From the NCBI GenBank assembly GCA_040513115.1, contig JBEVDW010000264.1:1-17037 (forward strand): 17,037 nt of DNA, read 5' to 3'. Shown here piece by piece: positions 1 to 7,990 of the stretch. Both the position numbers and the translations under genes were made by a program. Position 1 is the first letter of the stretch; every line of letters starts with the position of its first letter. This DNA comes from DATELY01 sp040513115. Its GTDB lineage: Bacteria > Pseudomonadota > Gammaproteobacteria > Steroidobacterales > Steroidobacteraceae. Under the pieces are notes generated by a model. That model ran no database searches, was not told the origin of the DNA, and saw only the letters and a list, made by a program, of their open reading frames with translations.

Positions 1-132
1 TGGATGTATTCACGGCGGTCCTGGAAACGGTCCCCCAACGTCGGGCGCGGGGTTTCAGACTCGTTGCGGGTTAGCAAGGCACCGCAGAGACCAGAGCAGT
101 CACAGGCGGCGCTCCATTGTTTGGCGTGCGTC
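1..132. other. Window edge, no gene recognised
   Basis: This stretch lies downstream of the leftward ATP-grasp gene. I see no convincing coding region, tRNA or intrinsic terminator. Open frames crossing it on the plus strand continue antisense into the ATP-grasp gene and are not credible. Confidence 0.4.
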
Positions 133-1128
133 CTATTCTGCGCGTACCGCTGCGGCGATGTCTTCCGGTTCCAGCTCGGGACTCACGGGATGCGCGAAGC
201 GCTGGCGTGCGAATTCGATGCGCTGTTGCGGGGGGAGTGAGAAGTCGGCGTGTTCTTCGCAGATACGCAGGCGTCGTAACAAGCCTTGGCGGTTGGCGAT
301 TTGAATTGTCAGCCCAGGTCGGGCGTTGAGCTCCAGCACCAACGGTCCGAGATCGCGGTCGAGGACGATGTCGACACCGATGTAGCCCATGTTGGTGAGC
401 TCGAAGCAGCGTGCGGAGATGTCGAGGATGACGTCCCAGTTGGGGACTTCGATGCCGTCGATGTCGTTGCCGGTGTCGGGATGTTGAGCGATGGCGAGAC
501 TGCCGATCACTCCGCCCAGGGTGGCACCCGTCGCAATGTCGATGCCGGCGCCGACGGCGCCCTGATGCAGGTTGGCCTTGCCGTGCGAACCGCGTGTCGG
601 CAGGCGGACCATCGCCATGATCGGGAAGCCGCGAAACACGATGACGCGGATGTCGGGCACGCCTTGATAGGCGATGCGCTCGAAGAGTGGCGAGAAGCGC
701 ACCATGTACTCGATGATGACGACGTCCTGCACGCCGCCAAGACTGAACTGACCGTTGATCGCATTCGAGAGGTGATGCTGCAGAAAGTCTTCGTCGAGCA
801 GCATACCCGCGACGGTTCGATACTGATCTCCGCTGCGCCCAGCGACGACGACGATGCCATCACCGGCGCTGCCGTGCGCCGGCTTCAAGGCAAATTCACG
901 TCGGTCGCTCACGATCTCACCCAGGCGGCGGATGTCGTGCTCGGTTTCGATGACGCCGTACAACTCCGGCACGGCGATGCCCGCCTGCAAAGCGAGTCGC
1001 TTCGTCTTGAGCTTGTCATCGACCAGTGGATAGAGATGGCGCGGGTTGCAACGCAGGATGTAGTCGCCATTGCGCCGATTGAGGCCCAACACCCCAGACT
1101 GCAGCAGCGCGCGATAACGATTGAACAC
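133..1128 (-). CDS. RimK-like ATP-grasp ligase (alpha-L-glutamate ligase-like protein)
   Basis: A 331-residue ATP-grasp enzyme predicted to form an amide or peptide bond between a carboxylate and an amine, using ATP. Visible landmarks are the conserved N-terminal stretch with LGLNRRN (14-20) and YPLVDDKLKTK (33-43), the nucleotide-binding lysine region LKPAHGSAGDG (81-91), the hinge-side acid in IIEYMV (138-143), and the metal-binding ELNARPGL (266-273). Length and motifs fit the alpha-L-glutamate ligase-like family related to RimK. The start is GTG at 1128; an in-frame TAG lies only four codons upstream, so the start is well bounded. That TAG is the stop of the upstream 7TM gene. The partner gene fits known pairings of this family with inactive-transglutaminase/7TM proteins. 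The true substrate is unknown; ribosomal S6 modification should not be assumed. Confidence 0.9.
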   Translation of the reverse strand: MFNRYRALLQSGVLGLNRRNGDYILRCNPRHLYPLVDDKLKTKRLALQAGIAVPELYGVIETEHDIRRLGEIVSDRREFALKPAHGSAGDGIVVVAGRSGDQYRTVAGMLLDEDFLQHHLSNAINGQFSLGGVQDVVIIEYMVRFSPLFERIAYQGVPDIRVIVFRGFPIMAMVRLPTRGSHGKANLHQGAVGAGIDIATGATLGGVIGSLAIAQHPDTGNDIDGIEVPNWDVILDISARCFELTNMGYIGVDIVLDRDLGPLVLELNARPGLTIQIANRQGLLRRLRICEEHADFSLPPQQRIEFARQRFAHPVSPELEPEDIAAAVRAE

Positions 1129-1140
1129 GAGCGCTACTCG

Positions 1141-2676
1141 CTAGCCTGAGGGCTTCGCGGGCGCGAACGCGCGGAAGCGTCGCAGTTCCAGCAAGCGATA
1201 GCCTGTGTACCGGCCCATGACCAGGATCGCCGCCAGCACGACGAGCAGGAGCTCTGGAAACACGAAAATTACATGAGAGAGCCACACCATGCCCATGACG
1301 AGGTAGGTAATGGCGGCGACCAGCAGGCTGCCCACCCCTTCTTGAATCGCCTCGGACGCCCCGCGCTCTTCCCACACGATCGACATGCGCTCGATGGTCA
1401 TCGAGATTATCACCATGGGAAACAGTGCAATCGACAGTGCGGGTTGCAGGTCGAGCTTCTGACTCACCACGCTGATCCCCGCCATGAGAATGACGACGAC
1501 CGTCAGCACAGAACTCAACCTCGGCACCAACAACAACCGCAGCCGCTCGAGGTAGAAGCGGATCAGAAGCCCGAGCGAGACGATGAAGGCGAACAAGACG
1601 AGTCCCCACAGCAACCGCGTTTCGCGAAAGGCGAGTGCGACCAGAACCGGCATGAACGTGCCGAACGTTTTGATGCCGACGAAGTTGCGGAGCATGACGA
1701 TGACGAGCGCGCCGATCGGCACCATCAGGAGCACGCCATAGACGGCTTGCGTCGCGATCGGCAACGAGAACAGGGAGAAGTCCACCGCATGCGAGCCGAG
1801 CTGTTCGGAGCGACGCTCCACGACCAACATGGTGTCGAGCAGGTTCTGCTGTACCGCGACTTTGAAGGAGCTGTTGGAGCCGCCTTCGACATCCGCAATC
1901 GACGTATCTCCACGCCACCAGATGAGGAAGTCGGGCGGCAAGCCCCGTTCCAATGTCACCGGATTGAAGTAGAGCCACTGCACGCCGTCGTGGACTTCGA
2001 GCAATGGCATCGGCTGGACGGCACCGTTCTGATTCCGCAGGAATACCCCGTGCGCAACCCGCGCCGGCACATGGGTTGCTGCCAGAACCACCGTCGCGAG
2101 CTGCGCGCGCTCCTCGGGCGAGGCACCCCGACGCAAGAACAGCGAGATGTACGAATCGTTCTCGCCGCGCTGGATACGCTTGAGCAGTTGCGTCGTGAAG
2201 CTCGCAACATCGGCCGACTGTCGCCGCACTTCGGCGATCAAGCCATCCATCGCGATCTTCGACGGCTCATCGAGATTCGGTTCGGCAGGAAATGGCGGTG
2301 TCGTGTCCTCGAGTGTCCGCGAAGGGTCTTTCAGGATGGTCGCGCGGTAGAACACGGTTTGCGGTCCGTTGGCTTCGCGCACTGCCCACACGGCTTCACG
2401 TCCATACGCCGATACCTGCGCGTTGACGCCGAAACCGCGTGACACGAAATTCTCATCCAGGACCGTGTACCCGGGTGTGAGCGTTGGTAAGCGCAGCGTG
2501 ACCTTGACTGGCGCAGGGCCGGGCTCGAAGGCCACGGCCGCTTCGACGTTCCACACCTGGGTTTCGCTCTCTGGCTGCAGCGGAAAATGTAGCGTGCGCC
2601 ACTTGTAATAGAAGATCCCCAGACCAACGACCGTGAGCACGATGGCGAGGAGGTAGAGATGGCGGTTAGCGCTCAT
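1141..2676 (-). CDS. Inactive transglutaminase-like / seven-transmembrane membrane protein
   Basis: A roughly 511-residue integral membrane protein. Numbered from the upstream GTG at 2685, one N-terminal hydrophobic anchor spans about residues 10-27, followed by a soluble region (about 30-300) resembling the inactive-transglutaminase domain, then seven hydrophobic segments (about 312-332, 341-355, 357-377, 386-406, 412-430, 449-470, 472-491) and a basic tail. No Cys-His-Asp catalytic triad is apparent; the ORF contains no cysteine at all, consistent with an inactive fold. The soluble part should lie on the periplasmic side. I prefer ATG 2676 (MSANRHLYLL) over GTG 2685 because the membrane anchor then begins near residue 6; both lack a strong Shine-Dalgarno sequence. 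It is the first gene of a pair with the ATP-grasp ligase, suggesting a joint envelope or modification role; the substrate is unknown. Confidence 0.85.
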   Translation of the reverse strand: MSANRHLYLLAIVLTVVGLGIFYYKWRTLHFPLQPESETQVWNVEAAVAFEPGPAPVKVTLRLPTLTPGYTVLDENFVSRGFGVNAQVSAYGREAVWAVREANGPQTVFYRATILKDPSRTLEDTTPPFPAEPNLDEPSKIAMDGLIAEVRRQSADVASFTTQLLKRIQRGENDSYISLFLRRGASPEERAQLATVVLAATHVPARVAHGVFLRNQNGAVQPMPLLEVHDGVQWLYFNPVTLERGLPPDFLIWWRGDTSIADVEGGSNSSFKVAVQQNLLDTMLVVERRSEQLGSHAVDFSLFSLPIATQAVYGVLLMVPIGALVIVMLRNFVGIKTFGTFMPVLVALAFRETRLLWGLVLFAFIVSLGLLIRFYLERLRLLLVPRLSSVLTVVVILMAGISVVSQKLDLQPALSIALFPMVIISMTIERMSIVWEERGASEAIQEGVGSLLVAAITYLVMGMVWLSHVIFVFPELLLVVLAAILVMGRYTGYRLLELRRFRAFAPAKPSG

Positions 2677-2689
2677 CGCCAACACTCAT

Positions 2690-2880
2690 GATGTAAGCGG
2701 ATCCCGTGTGGCCCTCGATGACCCAAGCCGTGACACCCGGAGAGCTCTCGGAGAGAACAGTGTGAATGGGGTGTGCTTGGGCCGGGAAAGCCTAGCGGGT
2801 TTGATGATGTCACTCAAACGTCCAAGTGCGCCGCGAGCGGAGATTGCAAAGGTAAGCAGACATCCGTACCAGCGGTCGGC
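2690..2880. other. Intergenic gap between ubiI and the 7TM gene
   Basis: About 190 bp separate the end of ubiI from the 7TM gene, far more than the near-zero spacing inside the ubiI/ubiH operon, so the 7TM/ATP-grasp pair probably has its own promoter. The gap holds a perfect 10-bp palindrome GAGAGCTCTC (2740-2749) and a 6-bp stem GTTTGA/TCAAAC with a 9-nt loop (2799-2819). I could not assign a riboswitch, tRNA or convincing -35/-10 pair. Confidence 0.4.
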
Positions 2881-4119
2881 TCAGGCCGAGCGGCGTACGA
2901 TGGTGGGTACATGCCCTCCGATGCCGAGCGCACGTTCGATCAAGGCACGTTTGCCGACGCGTGATCGATTCAGCAGCGCGAAGCCGGAGCGGCGCAGCAA
3001 ACCCAACGCTGCATTGTCGTTGCTGAAGAGCGCATTGAGCCCGTCGATCAACCCCAGCGCCAGTGCGTTTTCGCTCTTGCGCCAGCGTTCATAGCGACGC
3101 AACGCGCCCAAGTCTCCGATCGCATTGGAACCCTGCGCGCGAACGGTATCCGCGAGGACCTCCGCCAATGCCGCAGCATCCAGCAATCCCATGTTGACGC
3201 CCTGCCCTGCCAACGGATGCACCGAGTGAGCTGCGTCGCCGACGAGCACGAATGCGGGACGACAATAAACGCGGGCGTGAATGAGCTGCAGGGGAAAGTG
3301 AGCGCGGGGTGCAGTGACTTCGACATTGCCGAGGACCGCGTCGCAAGCGCCACGAATCGCAAGCGCGCAGTCTTCATCCGACATCGCGGCAAGACTCGTC
3401 GCGTGTTCGGGCGTGGTCGTCCACACGATGGAGCTGCGCCCGTCCGCCAGCGGCAGCAACGCAATAGGACCCCGCGGCAGAAAGCGCTGATAGGCGGTCG
3501 AGCGATGCGGCTGCTGCGTGCGAACGTGCGTCACGAAGGCACTTTGAGCATACGAGCGCTGGTCGATGGCGAGTTGCGCCAGCTCCCGGCTGCGTGAGCT
3601 CGAGCCATCGGCGCCGATGACCAAACCGGCCGTCAGGCGTCGGCCGTCGGATAAGGTGATTCGCGCCGTACCACCCTGCAATTCCAAGGCACTCAGCTCG
3701 GCTTTTTGCACGGTCACCCGCTGACGCATGGCAGGCGTGCCGTACAGAGCCCACTGGATTCGACGGTTCTCAGCGATGTACCCGAGATTCGCCTCGCTGG
3801 TCGCGCTCGCGGAGAAGCGCAGAGTCTCTCGTCCACTCACCGCACTCGCCGCATCCCAAACCACCATCTCTTCGTAAGGTGCCGCGTGCAACGCAGTGGC
3901 TTCCTGCCACGCGCCGACTGCACGCAGCACACGTTCGGATCCACGCGATAGAGCGGACACGCGCAGATCGATGTCGCCGGTGGGCGGAAGACTGGGAGGG
4001 CGTGCTTCGACCAGCGCGATGCTGAGCGATTCCAGCTCGCGTTCGTGCGCGAGCAACGCTGCAGTGGCAGCACCGACGATGCCGCCGCCGATGATCACGA
4101 TGTCGAAGTCGCGTGCCAT
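2881..4119 (-). CDS. ubiI: UbiI/VisC-type FAD-dependent ubiquinone ring hydroxylase
   Basis: Aromatic-ring monooxygenase of the UbiH/UbiF/VisC/COQ6 family, acting in the cytoplasm at the inner membrane in ubiquinone biosynthesis (in E. coli UbiI does the C5 hydroxylation). Numbered from the upstream GTG at 4128, the FAD dinucleotide motif GGGIVG is at 14-19, the DG motif GADGSSS at 172-178, and the second FAD motif VGDAAHSVHPLAGQGVNMG at 296-314. The GDAAH form, and the position after a gene with UbiH-type GNAAQ, favour UbiI over UbiH; UbiF-like activity cannot be excluded. Start: GTG 4128 overlaps the ubiH stop (GTGA), but ATG 4119 (MARDFDIVIIGGG) is closer to the usual family start and I prefer it, giving 412 residues. 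It is the last gene of the ygfB-pepP-ubiH-ubiI run. Confidence 0.9.
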   Translation of the reverse strand: MARDFDIVIIGGGIVGAATAALLAHERELESLSIALVEARPPSLPPTGDIDLRVSALSRGSERVLRAVGAWQEATALHAAPYEEMVVWDAASAVSGRETLRFSASATSEANLGYIAENRRIQWALYGTPAMRQRVTVQKAELSALELQGGTARITLSDGRRLTAGLVIGADGSSSRSRELAQLAIDQRSYAQSAFVTHVRTQQPHRSTAYQRFLPRGPIALLPLADGRSSIVWTTTPEHATSLAAMSDEDCALAIRGACDAVLGNVEVTAPRAHFPLQLIHARVYCRPAFVLVGDAAHSVHPLAGQGVNMGLLDAAALAEVLADTVRAQGSNAIGDLGALRRYERWRKSENALALGLIDGLNALFSNDNAALGLLRRSGFALLNRSRVGKRALIERALGIGGHVPTIVRRSA

Positions 4120-4124
4120 GGTTC

Positions 4125-5372
4125 TCACTTCGGCAGGAGCGGCGCGCCGCGCGCGAGTCGCGGCACACGGCCGGCGGCGCCCAGCGAGAGCTGCGACAGC
4201 GCACGCTTGGCACTAGGCATGAGGTCGAACGCGAGCATGCCCAGATCGCGCGCGACGTTGAGCGGACCCAACCGCAGCGAGAAGCTGCGCACGAGCCCAT
4301 CCGTGAAGCGGATGATTCCGCTGCGGTCGGCATCGCGCCATCCGCGATAGCGTTCCAGCAGCAGTCCGTCTCCAGCGTCCAGTTTGTCTCCGAACTCGGT
4401 CACGCCGTTGGCCAGCACTTCTGCCAGCGCAGCCGCATCTCGCAAACCCAGGTTGAAACCTTGACCCGCAATCGGGTGCAGGCTCTGCGCTGCGTTACCG
4501 ATGATCGCGAGGCGAGGCGCGATGCAGTTCTGAGCGCGTGTGAGGCCGAGCGGATAAGTCGCACGCGCGCCGACGCGCAACAGCCGTCCAAGGCGGAAAC
4601 CAAATGACTGTTGCAGCTCCGACAGGAACTCCGCATTGCTGAGAGCGAGCAGCCGCTCGGACTCTTTCGGCGTCACTGCCCAAATCACGCCCGAGCGACC
4701 CTCGCTGAGCGGCAGCATCGCGATCAGACCATCCGCGGCAAAACGCTCGTACGCCACGTAATCGTGGAAGCGTTGGGTGAGCACGTTGGTGGTGATCGCC
4801 ACCTGCTCATAGTCCTTGTGCGAGCTGCCGATGCCCGCCGCCTGCCGCAGGTTCGACTGCGCTCCATCGGCCGCGACGGCCAACCGGGTTCGCAGCAATC
4901 GAGTGCCCGAGGCCAACTGATCACACGTGAGCTCAGCCGCGCCGTGAACGAGCTGCATGCCCGTCACTCGTGCTGGTGCAATCACTTCGATGTGTTCTTC
5001 GGCCAATCTGTGCCAGAGCGCCTGGCCGAGAATGCGGTTCGGCAGCACATAACCGAGCGCGTTCAGTCCTTCGTCCTGCGCATCCAGACGCGCAAAGCCG
5101 AAGCGACCACGATCGGAGACGTGAATGCGCCTGATGGGCGTGGCTTCGCGCTCAATGAGCGTCCACACGCCGAGAACGTCAAACGTCCGGCGGCTGCCGT
5201 TGGACAAAGCCGTCGTGCGCTCATCGAAGCTGGCGTGCGTCACGCCGCTTTCCAGCACCATCGCTTCGATCAAGGCGACCCGCAGTCCCAGCGGTGCGAG
5301 CGCCAATGCGAGGCTCGCGCCGACCATGCCGCCGCCGGCGATCACGATGTCGAATTCCGGGATGGCGCTCAT
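4125..5372 (-). CDS. ubiH: 2-octaprenyl-6-methoxyphenol hydroxylase UbiH
   Basis: FAD-dependent ring hydroxylase of ubiquinone biosynthesis (C1 hydroxylation in E. coli), 415 residues. Motifs: FAD-binding GGGMVG (13-18), ADGAQSNLR (168-176) as the DG motif, and IIGNAAQSLHPIAGQGFNLGL (290-310). The GNAAQ form in place of GDAAH is shared with E. coli UbiH and separates it from the adjacent ubiI. ATG 5372 has a GGAAG ribosome site a few bases upstream. pepP ends 11 bp upstream and ubiI begins at or just past its stop, so the three are surely co-transcribed. The two adjacent monooxygenases are paralogues, an old tandem duplication also found in E. coli. Confidence 0.93.
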   Translation of the reverse strand: MSAIPEFDIVIAGGGMVGASLALALAPLGLRVALIEAMVLESGVTHASFDERTTALSNGSRRTFDVLGVWTLIEREATPIRRIHVSDRGRFGFARLDAQDEGLNALGYVLPNRILGQALWHRLAEEHIEVIAPARVTGMQLVHGAAELTCDQLASGTRLLRTRLAVAADGAQSNLRQAAGIGSSHKDYEQVAITTNVLTQRFHDYVAYERFAADGLIAMLPLSEGRSGVIWAVTPKESERLLALSNAEFLSELQQSFGFRLGRLLRVGARATYPLGLTRAQNCIAPRLAIIGNAAQSLHPIAGQGFNLGLRDAAALAEVLANGVTEFGDKLDAGDGLLLERYRGWRDADRSGIIRFTDGLVRSFSLRLGPLNVARDLGMLAFDLMPSAKRALSQLSLGAAGRVPRLARGAPLLPK

Positions 5373-5383
5373 GGGCTTCCGCT

Positions 5384-6691
5384 TCAGGCGGCCTGCATCA
5401 ACTTTTCGATCTCATCAGCGTCTTTGGGAACGCGATCCGTGAGCACCTCGCACCCATCGCGCGTCACGACGACGTCGTCCTCGATGCGGATACCGATATC
5501 CCACCAGCGCCGCGCCACCCCCTTCGTGCCAGCTGGAATGTAGATACCCGGTTCGACCGTCATAACCATGCCGGGCTCCAATGTGCGCCACTCGCCGCCG
5601 ATCCGATAGTCGCCGACGTCATGCACATCCATGCCCAACCAGTGGCCGGTGCGGTGCATGAAGAACTTGCGGTACTCGCCATCCTTGATGAGCTTCGGCA
5701 GCTTGCCTTTCAGCAGGCCCAGCTTCACAAGACCCTGTGTGATCACTCGCACTGCGGCATCGTGGGCCTCGTTCCAGTGGTGTCCGGGACCGATCTTGGC
5801 GATAGCGGCGTGCTGAGCCTCGAGCACGACGTCATAGACGGCGCGCTGTTCCGGACTGAAACGACCATTAATGGGGAATGTGCGCGTGATGTCCGAGGCG
5901 TACAGGTCGTACTCGCAACCGGCATCGATCAAGAGCAGCTGACCGTCGTTCAGCGCCGCGTCGTTCTCGTGATAGTGAAGGATGCAGCCGTTCGCACCGC
6001 CGCCAACGATCGGGTGATACGAGATGTCCGCGTTGTTGCGCCTGAACTCGTGCAGGAGCTCAGCCATCACCTCGAATTCCATCCGCCCGGGACGGGTGAA
6101 TTGCATCGCGCGCACGTGAGCAGCGGCTGCAATGCGGCCTGCCTTGCGCATCGCGTCGAGCTCGCCGCGAGACTTGAACAGGCGCATGTCGTGCAGCAAG
6201 TGGTCGAGTGCGACGAACTCTTGCGGCGGCTGCACCCCATTGCGAGCCCGCGCCTTCAGTTGATTGACCCAGCCGATCACGCGGTGATCGAACTCGGGAT
6301 GCAGACCCATCGTGTAGTACACGCGCCCGCAGCTTTCCATAAGACCGGGCAGGATGTCGTCGATGTCGTTGATCGGGAACGCATCGTCTGCGCCGTAGTC
6401 GCGTGCGGCGCCCTCGGGTCCGGCGCGGCGACCATCCCATGTCTCGCGCGCAGGGTCGCGATCGCGAACGAACAGCACATACTCGCCCTGAGGGCGACCG
6501 GGTATCAGAACGGCGACCGCTTCGGGCTCAGCAAAGCCTGTGAGGTAGAAGAAATCGCTATCCGGGCGATAGTCATAGTGGACGTCGTTGTTGCGAATCC
6601 GCTCCGGTGCGGTGGGCAGGATGGCAATGGCGCCCTTGCCCATCATCTTCATCAGCTGCGCTCGGCGGCGCGCGAACTCATCTTTGCGCAT
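5384..6691 (-). CDS. pepP: Xaa-Pro aminopeptidase (aminopeptidase P, M24B)
   Basis: Cytoplasmic dimetal peptidase removing the N-terminal residue when proline is second. The 435-residue protein has the N-terminal AMP_N domain (about 1-130) and a pita-bread catalytic domain. All five metal ligands are visible: D256 (LIDAGCE), D267 (SDITRTFP), H350 (RTGHWLGMD), E380 (MTVEPG) and E404 (IRIEDD), each three or four residues before the E. coli PepP counterpart; the active-site histidines H239 and H357 are also present. The N-terminus MRKDEFARRR aligns with the E. coli start region, supporting ATG 6691, although no good Shine-Dalgarno precedes it. It sits between ygfB and ubiH as in E. coli; a direct role in ubiquinone synthesis is not implied. 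Confidence 0.95.
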   Translation of the reverse strand: MRKDEFARRRAQLMKMMGKGAIAILPTAPERIRNNDVHYDYRPDSDFFYLTGFAEPEAVAVLIPGRPQGEYVLFVRDRDPARETWDGRRAGPEGAARDYGADDAFPINDIDDILPGLMESCGRVYYTMGLHPEFDHRVIGWVNQLKARARNGVQPPQEFVALDHLLHDMRLFKSRGELDAMRKAGRIAAAAHVRAMQFTRPGRMEFEVMAELLHEFRRNNADISYHPIVGGGANGCILHYHENDAALNDGQLLLIDAGCEYDLYASDITRTFPINGRFSPEQRAVYDVVLEAQHAAIAKIGPGHHWNEAHDAAVRVITQGLVKLGLLKGKLPKLIKDGEYRKFFMHRTGHWLGMDVHDVGDYRIGGEWRTLEPGMVMTVEPGIYIPAGTKGVARRWWDIGIRIEDDVVVTRDGCEVLTDRVPKDADEIEKLMQAA

Positions 6692-6734
6692 GCGTGGTTA
6701 TGTCGGAGGAATGAAGGAGCGATTCAATGCGGAC

Positions 6735-7277
6735 TCAAGCGCTGTGCTCGCGCACGAGCGCCATTTCGTCGTGGATGAGCTGCACGCCGGCGCGGAGGTA
6801 CTCGATGAGCTCGGCGTAGGCCGACTCGCCTTCCTCATCCAGCGAATCAGTGTCGACGGTCGCGCGACCGATGTGCATGAGGTCCTTAAGAATCTCCTGC
6901 ACGTCAGCGGATAACTTCGCTTTGGGGTCCAGGCCGGTCAGACCCAAACCGTACAAGAAGCCCTGACACCACTGACCCATCGCCGCCGCGCGTACATCGA
7001 GCGGAGTGTCGTCCTCGGGTAACAGTGGGGTGAATTCCATCTGATCTCCGCGCAACGCGCCATAGGTGTCCGAGTAGACCAGTCTGAGCGCTTCGCGCGC
7101 AGCGTCATCGAACGACTCGTCCTCATCGGGGACGATCTCCTCGATCCAACGCTCGAGGGTGTAATCGGCAGTCGCACAGAACGCGCCGCAGAGAGCTCCG
7201 TGCCCTTCGGCAGCCGCAACGGCAGAGCCAGAGCTCTGCAGCAGCTGATCCAACTCGGCGAAGCTCACATGCATCAT
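6735..7277 (-). CDS. ygfB: UPF0149 family protein YgfB
   Basis: A 180-residue acidic protein of the UPF0149/YgfB-YecA family, compared with about 190 residues in E. coli YgfB. The core pattern is present: GHGALCGAFCA near the N-terminus, and GQWCQGFLYGLGL with a following acidic helix in the second half. The open frame extends to 7454, but the upstream part is low-quality and runs across the divergent promoter region; the family start matches MMHVSFAELDQLL, so ATG 7277 (or 7274) is chosen. No Shine-Dalgarno is visible; a weak -10-like TAACAT (7291-7286) ends 8 nt before ATG 7277, so a leaderless mRNA is possible. The molecular role is not firmly established; in Pseudomonas a YgfB homologue has been linked to regulation of beta-lactam resistance (recollection). 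First gene of the pepP-ubiH-ubiI operon. Confidence 0.88.
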   Translation of the reverse strand: MMHVSFAELDQLLQSSGSAVAAAEGHGALCGAFCATADYTLERWIEEIVPDEDESFDDAAREALRLVYSDTYGALRGDQMEFTPLLPEDDTPLDVRAAAMGQWCQGFLYGLGLTGLDPKAKLSADVQEILKDLMHIGRATVDTDSLDEEGESAYAELIEYLRAGVQLIHDEMALVREHSA

Positions 7278-7334
7278 GAGTTGACATGTTAGCACTGCCG
7301 CAGACCCATCTTCGCGCAGGCCTGTTAAGTCGGT

Positions 7335-7364
7335 TTGACCGCCTGCGAACGCGCTGCGCATAAT
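7335..7364 (+). promoter_or_regulatory. Sigma70-type promoter for the coiled-coil gene and zapA
   Basis: A -35 TTGACC (7335-7340) and -10 CATAAT (7359-7364) are separated by 18 bp. Seven bases follow the -10 before ATG 7372, so the predicted transcription start falls on or next to that ATG. Confidence 0.65.
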
Positions 7365-7371
7365 CGGCCGC

Positions 7372-7602
7372 ATGAGCACGAGCAACCCCATTTCCGTCGA
7401 ACAAGAGTTACGGCAACTCGAGCTTCGGGTCGACGAGTTGCTCACCCTCATCACGCAGCTGAAGGAAGAGAATCGCGCGCTGCGTCAGCGGCAGGACACG
7501 CTAATGAACGAGCGGGCAGGTCTCCTGCAAAAGAACGAGCAGGTGCGCGCCCGTGTGGAGGCCATGATCGGTCGTCTGAAAGCAATGGAGCATGGCGCAT
7601 GA
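7372..7602 (+). CDS. TIGR02449-type short coiled-coil protein, ZapB-like
   Basis: A 76-residue protein that is almost entirely predicted coiled coil: heptad-like leucines run from QELRQLELRVDELLTL through LKEENRALRQRQ to VRARVEAMIGRLKAME. It matches my memory of the small TIGR02449 family, which typically sits immediately before zapA in gammaproteobacteria and resembles ZapB. The stop overlaps the zapA start (ATGA), indicating translational coupling and a probable joint role at the division ring; this is inference from context. No Shine-Dalgarno is seen before ATG 7372, and the promoter places the transcript start at the ATG, so translation may be leaderless. Confidence 0.85.
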   Translation: MSTSNPISVEQELRQLELRVDELLTLITQLKEENRALRQRQDTLMNERAGLLQKNEQVRARVEAMIGRLKAMEHGA

Positions 7603-7913
7603 GCGAACGTATGGTGCGGATTGGGGTTCGCATCCTGGAAAAGGACTACCAGGTGGCCTGTCTGCCGGAAGAGCGCACTGAGCTGCTCGACTCGGCGGAG
7701 TTCGTCAATCAGAAGATGCGTGAGATTCGCGATTCGGCCAGCGTGGTCGGCCTGGATCGCATTGCTGTGATGGCTGCCCTGAATCTCGCCAATGAACTGC
7801 TTAGGCTGCGCAAACAGGATCAGCCGGGTAACGGCGAAGCCGGACAGCGGATTCGCCACGTGCGTGAGCGAGTGGAAAGCGCGCTCACGCAGGGCCGGCA
7901 GCTCGAGCTCTGA
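7599..7913 (+). CDS. zapA: Cell division protein ZapA
   Basis: A 104-residue ZapA (E. coli about 109), a cytoplasmic protein that bundles FtsZ protofilaments. The N-terminal beta-hairpin region MVRIGVRILEKDYQVACLPEE (from residue 5) and the following helix with EFVNQKMREIRDS and DRIAVMAALNLANELL fit the family, ending in a coiled C-terminal helix. Start ATG 7599 overlaps the preceding stop and has GGAG (7587-7590) 8 nt upstream. A longer frame back to 7335 is not credible because it overlaps the upstream gene. 6S RNA and fau follow as in E. coli. Confidence 0.93.
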   Translation: MSERMVRIGVRILEKDYQVACLPEERTELLDSAEFVNQKMREIRDSASVVGLDRIAVMAALNLANELLRLRKQDQPGNGEAGQRIRHVRERVESALTQGRQLEL

Positions 7914-7990
7914 CCGTCGGAGCGGGCGCGGCACCGCATCGAACTTTCTCGAGTGCGGTTCGTTTGATTCGTGAGACTTGAGTTCGCGTA

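Noticed and set aside
2700..2880. Glycine riboswitch, because gcv genes follow ubiI in E. coli
   Set aside because: The gap lacks the conserved glycine-aptamer core on either strand and no gcvT follows; the GGAGAG-like bases are part of a palindrome.
286..6778. Long plus-strand open frames (for example 286-1149, 1273-2442, 4611-5543, 5294-6778, up to 494 codons)
   Set aside because: They lie antisense to well-supported minus-strand genes with full motifs. Their translations are low-complexity, rich in H, D, R and Q, with no recognisable domain; long antisense frames are expected in GC-rich DNA.
7278..7454. N-terminal extension of ygfB to 7454
   Set aside because: It covers the divergent promoter and the coiled-coil gene, and the serine/cysteine-rich residues do not match UPF0149 proteins.
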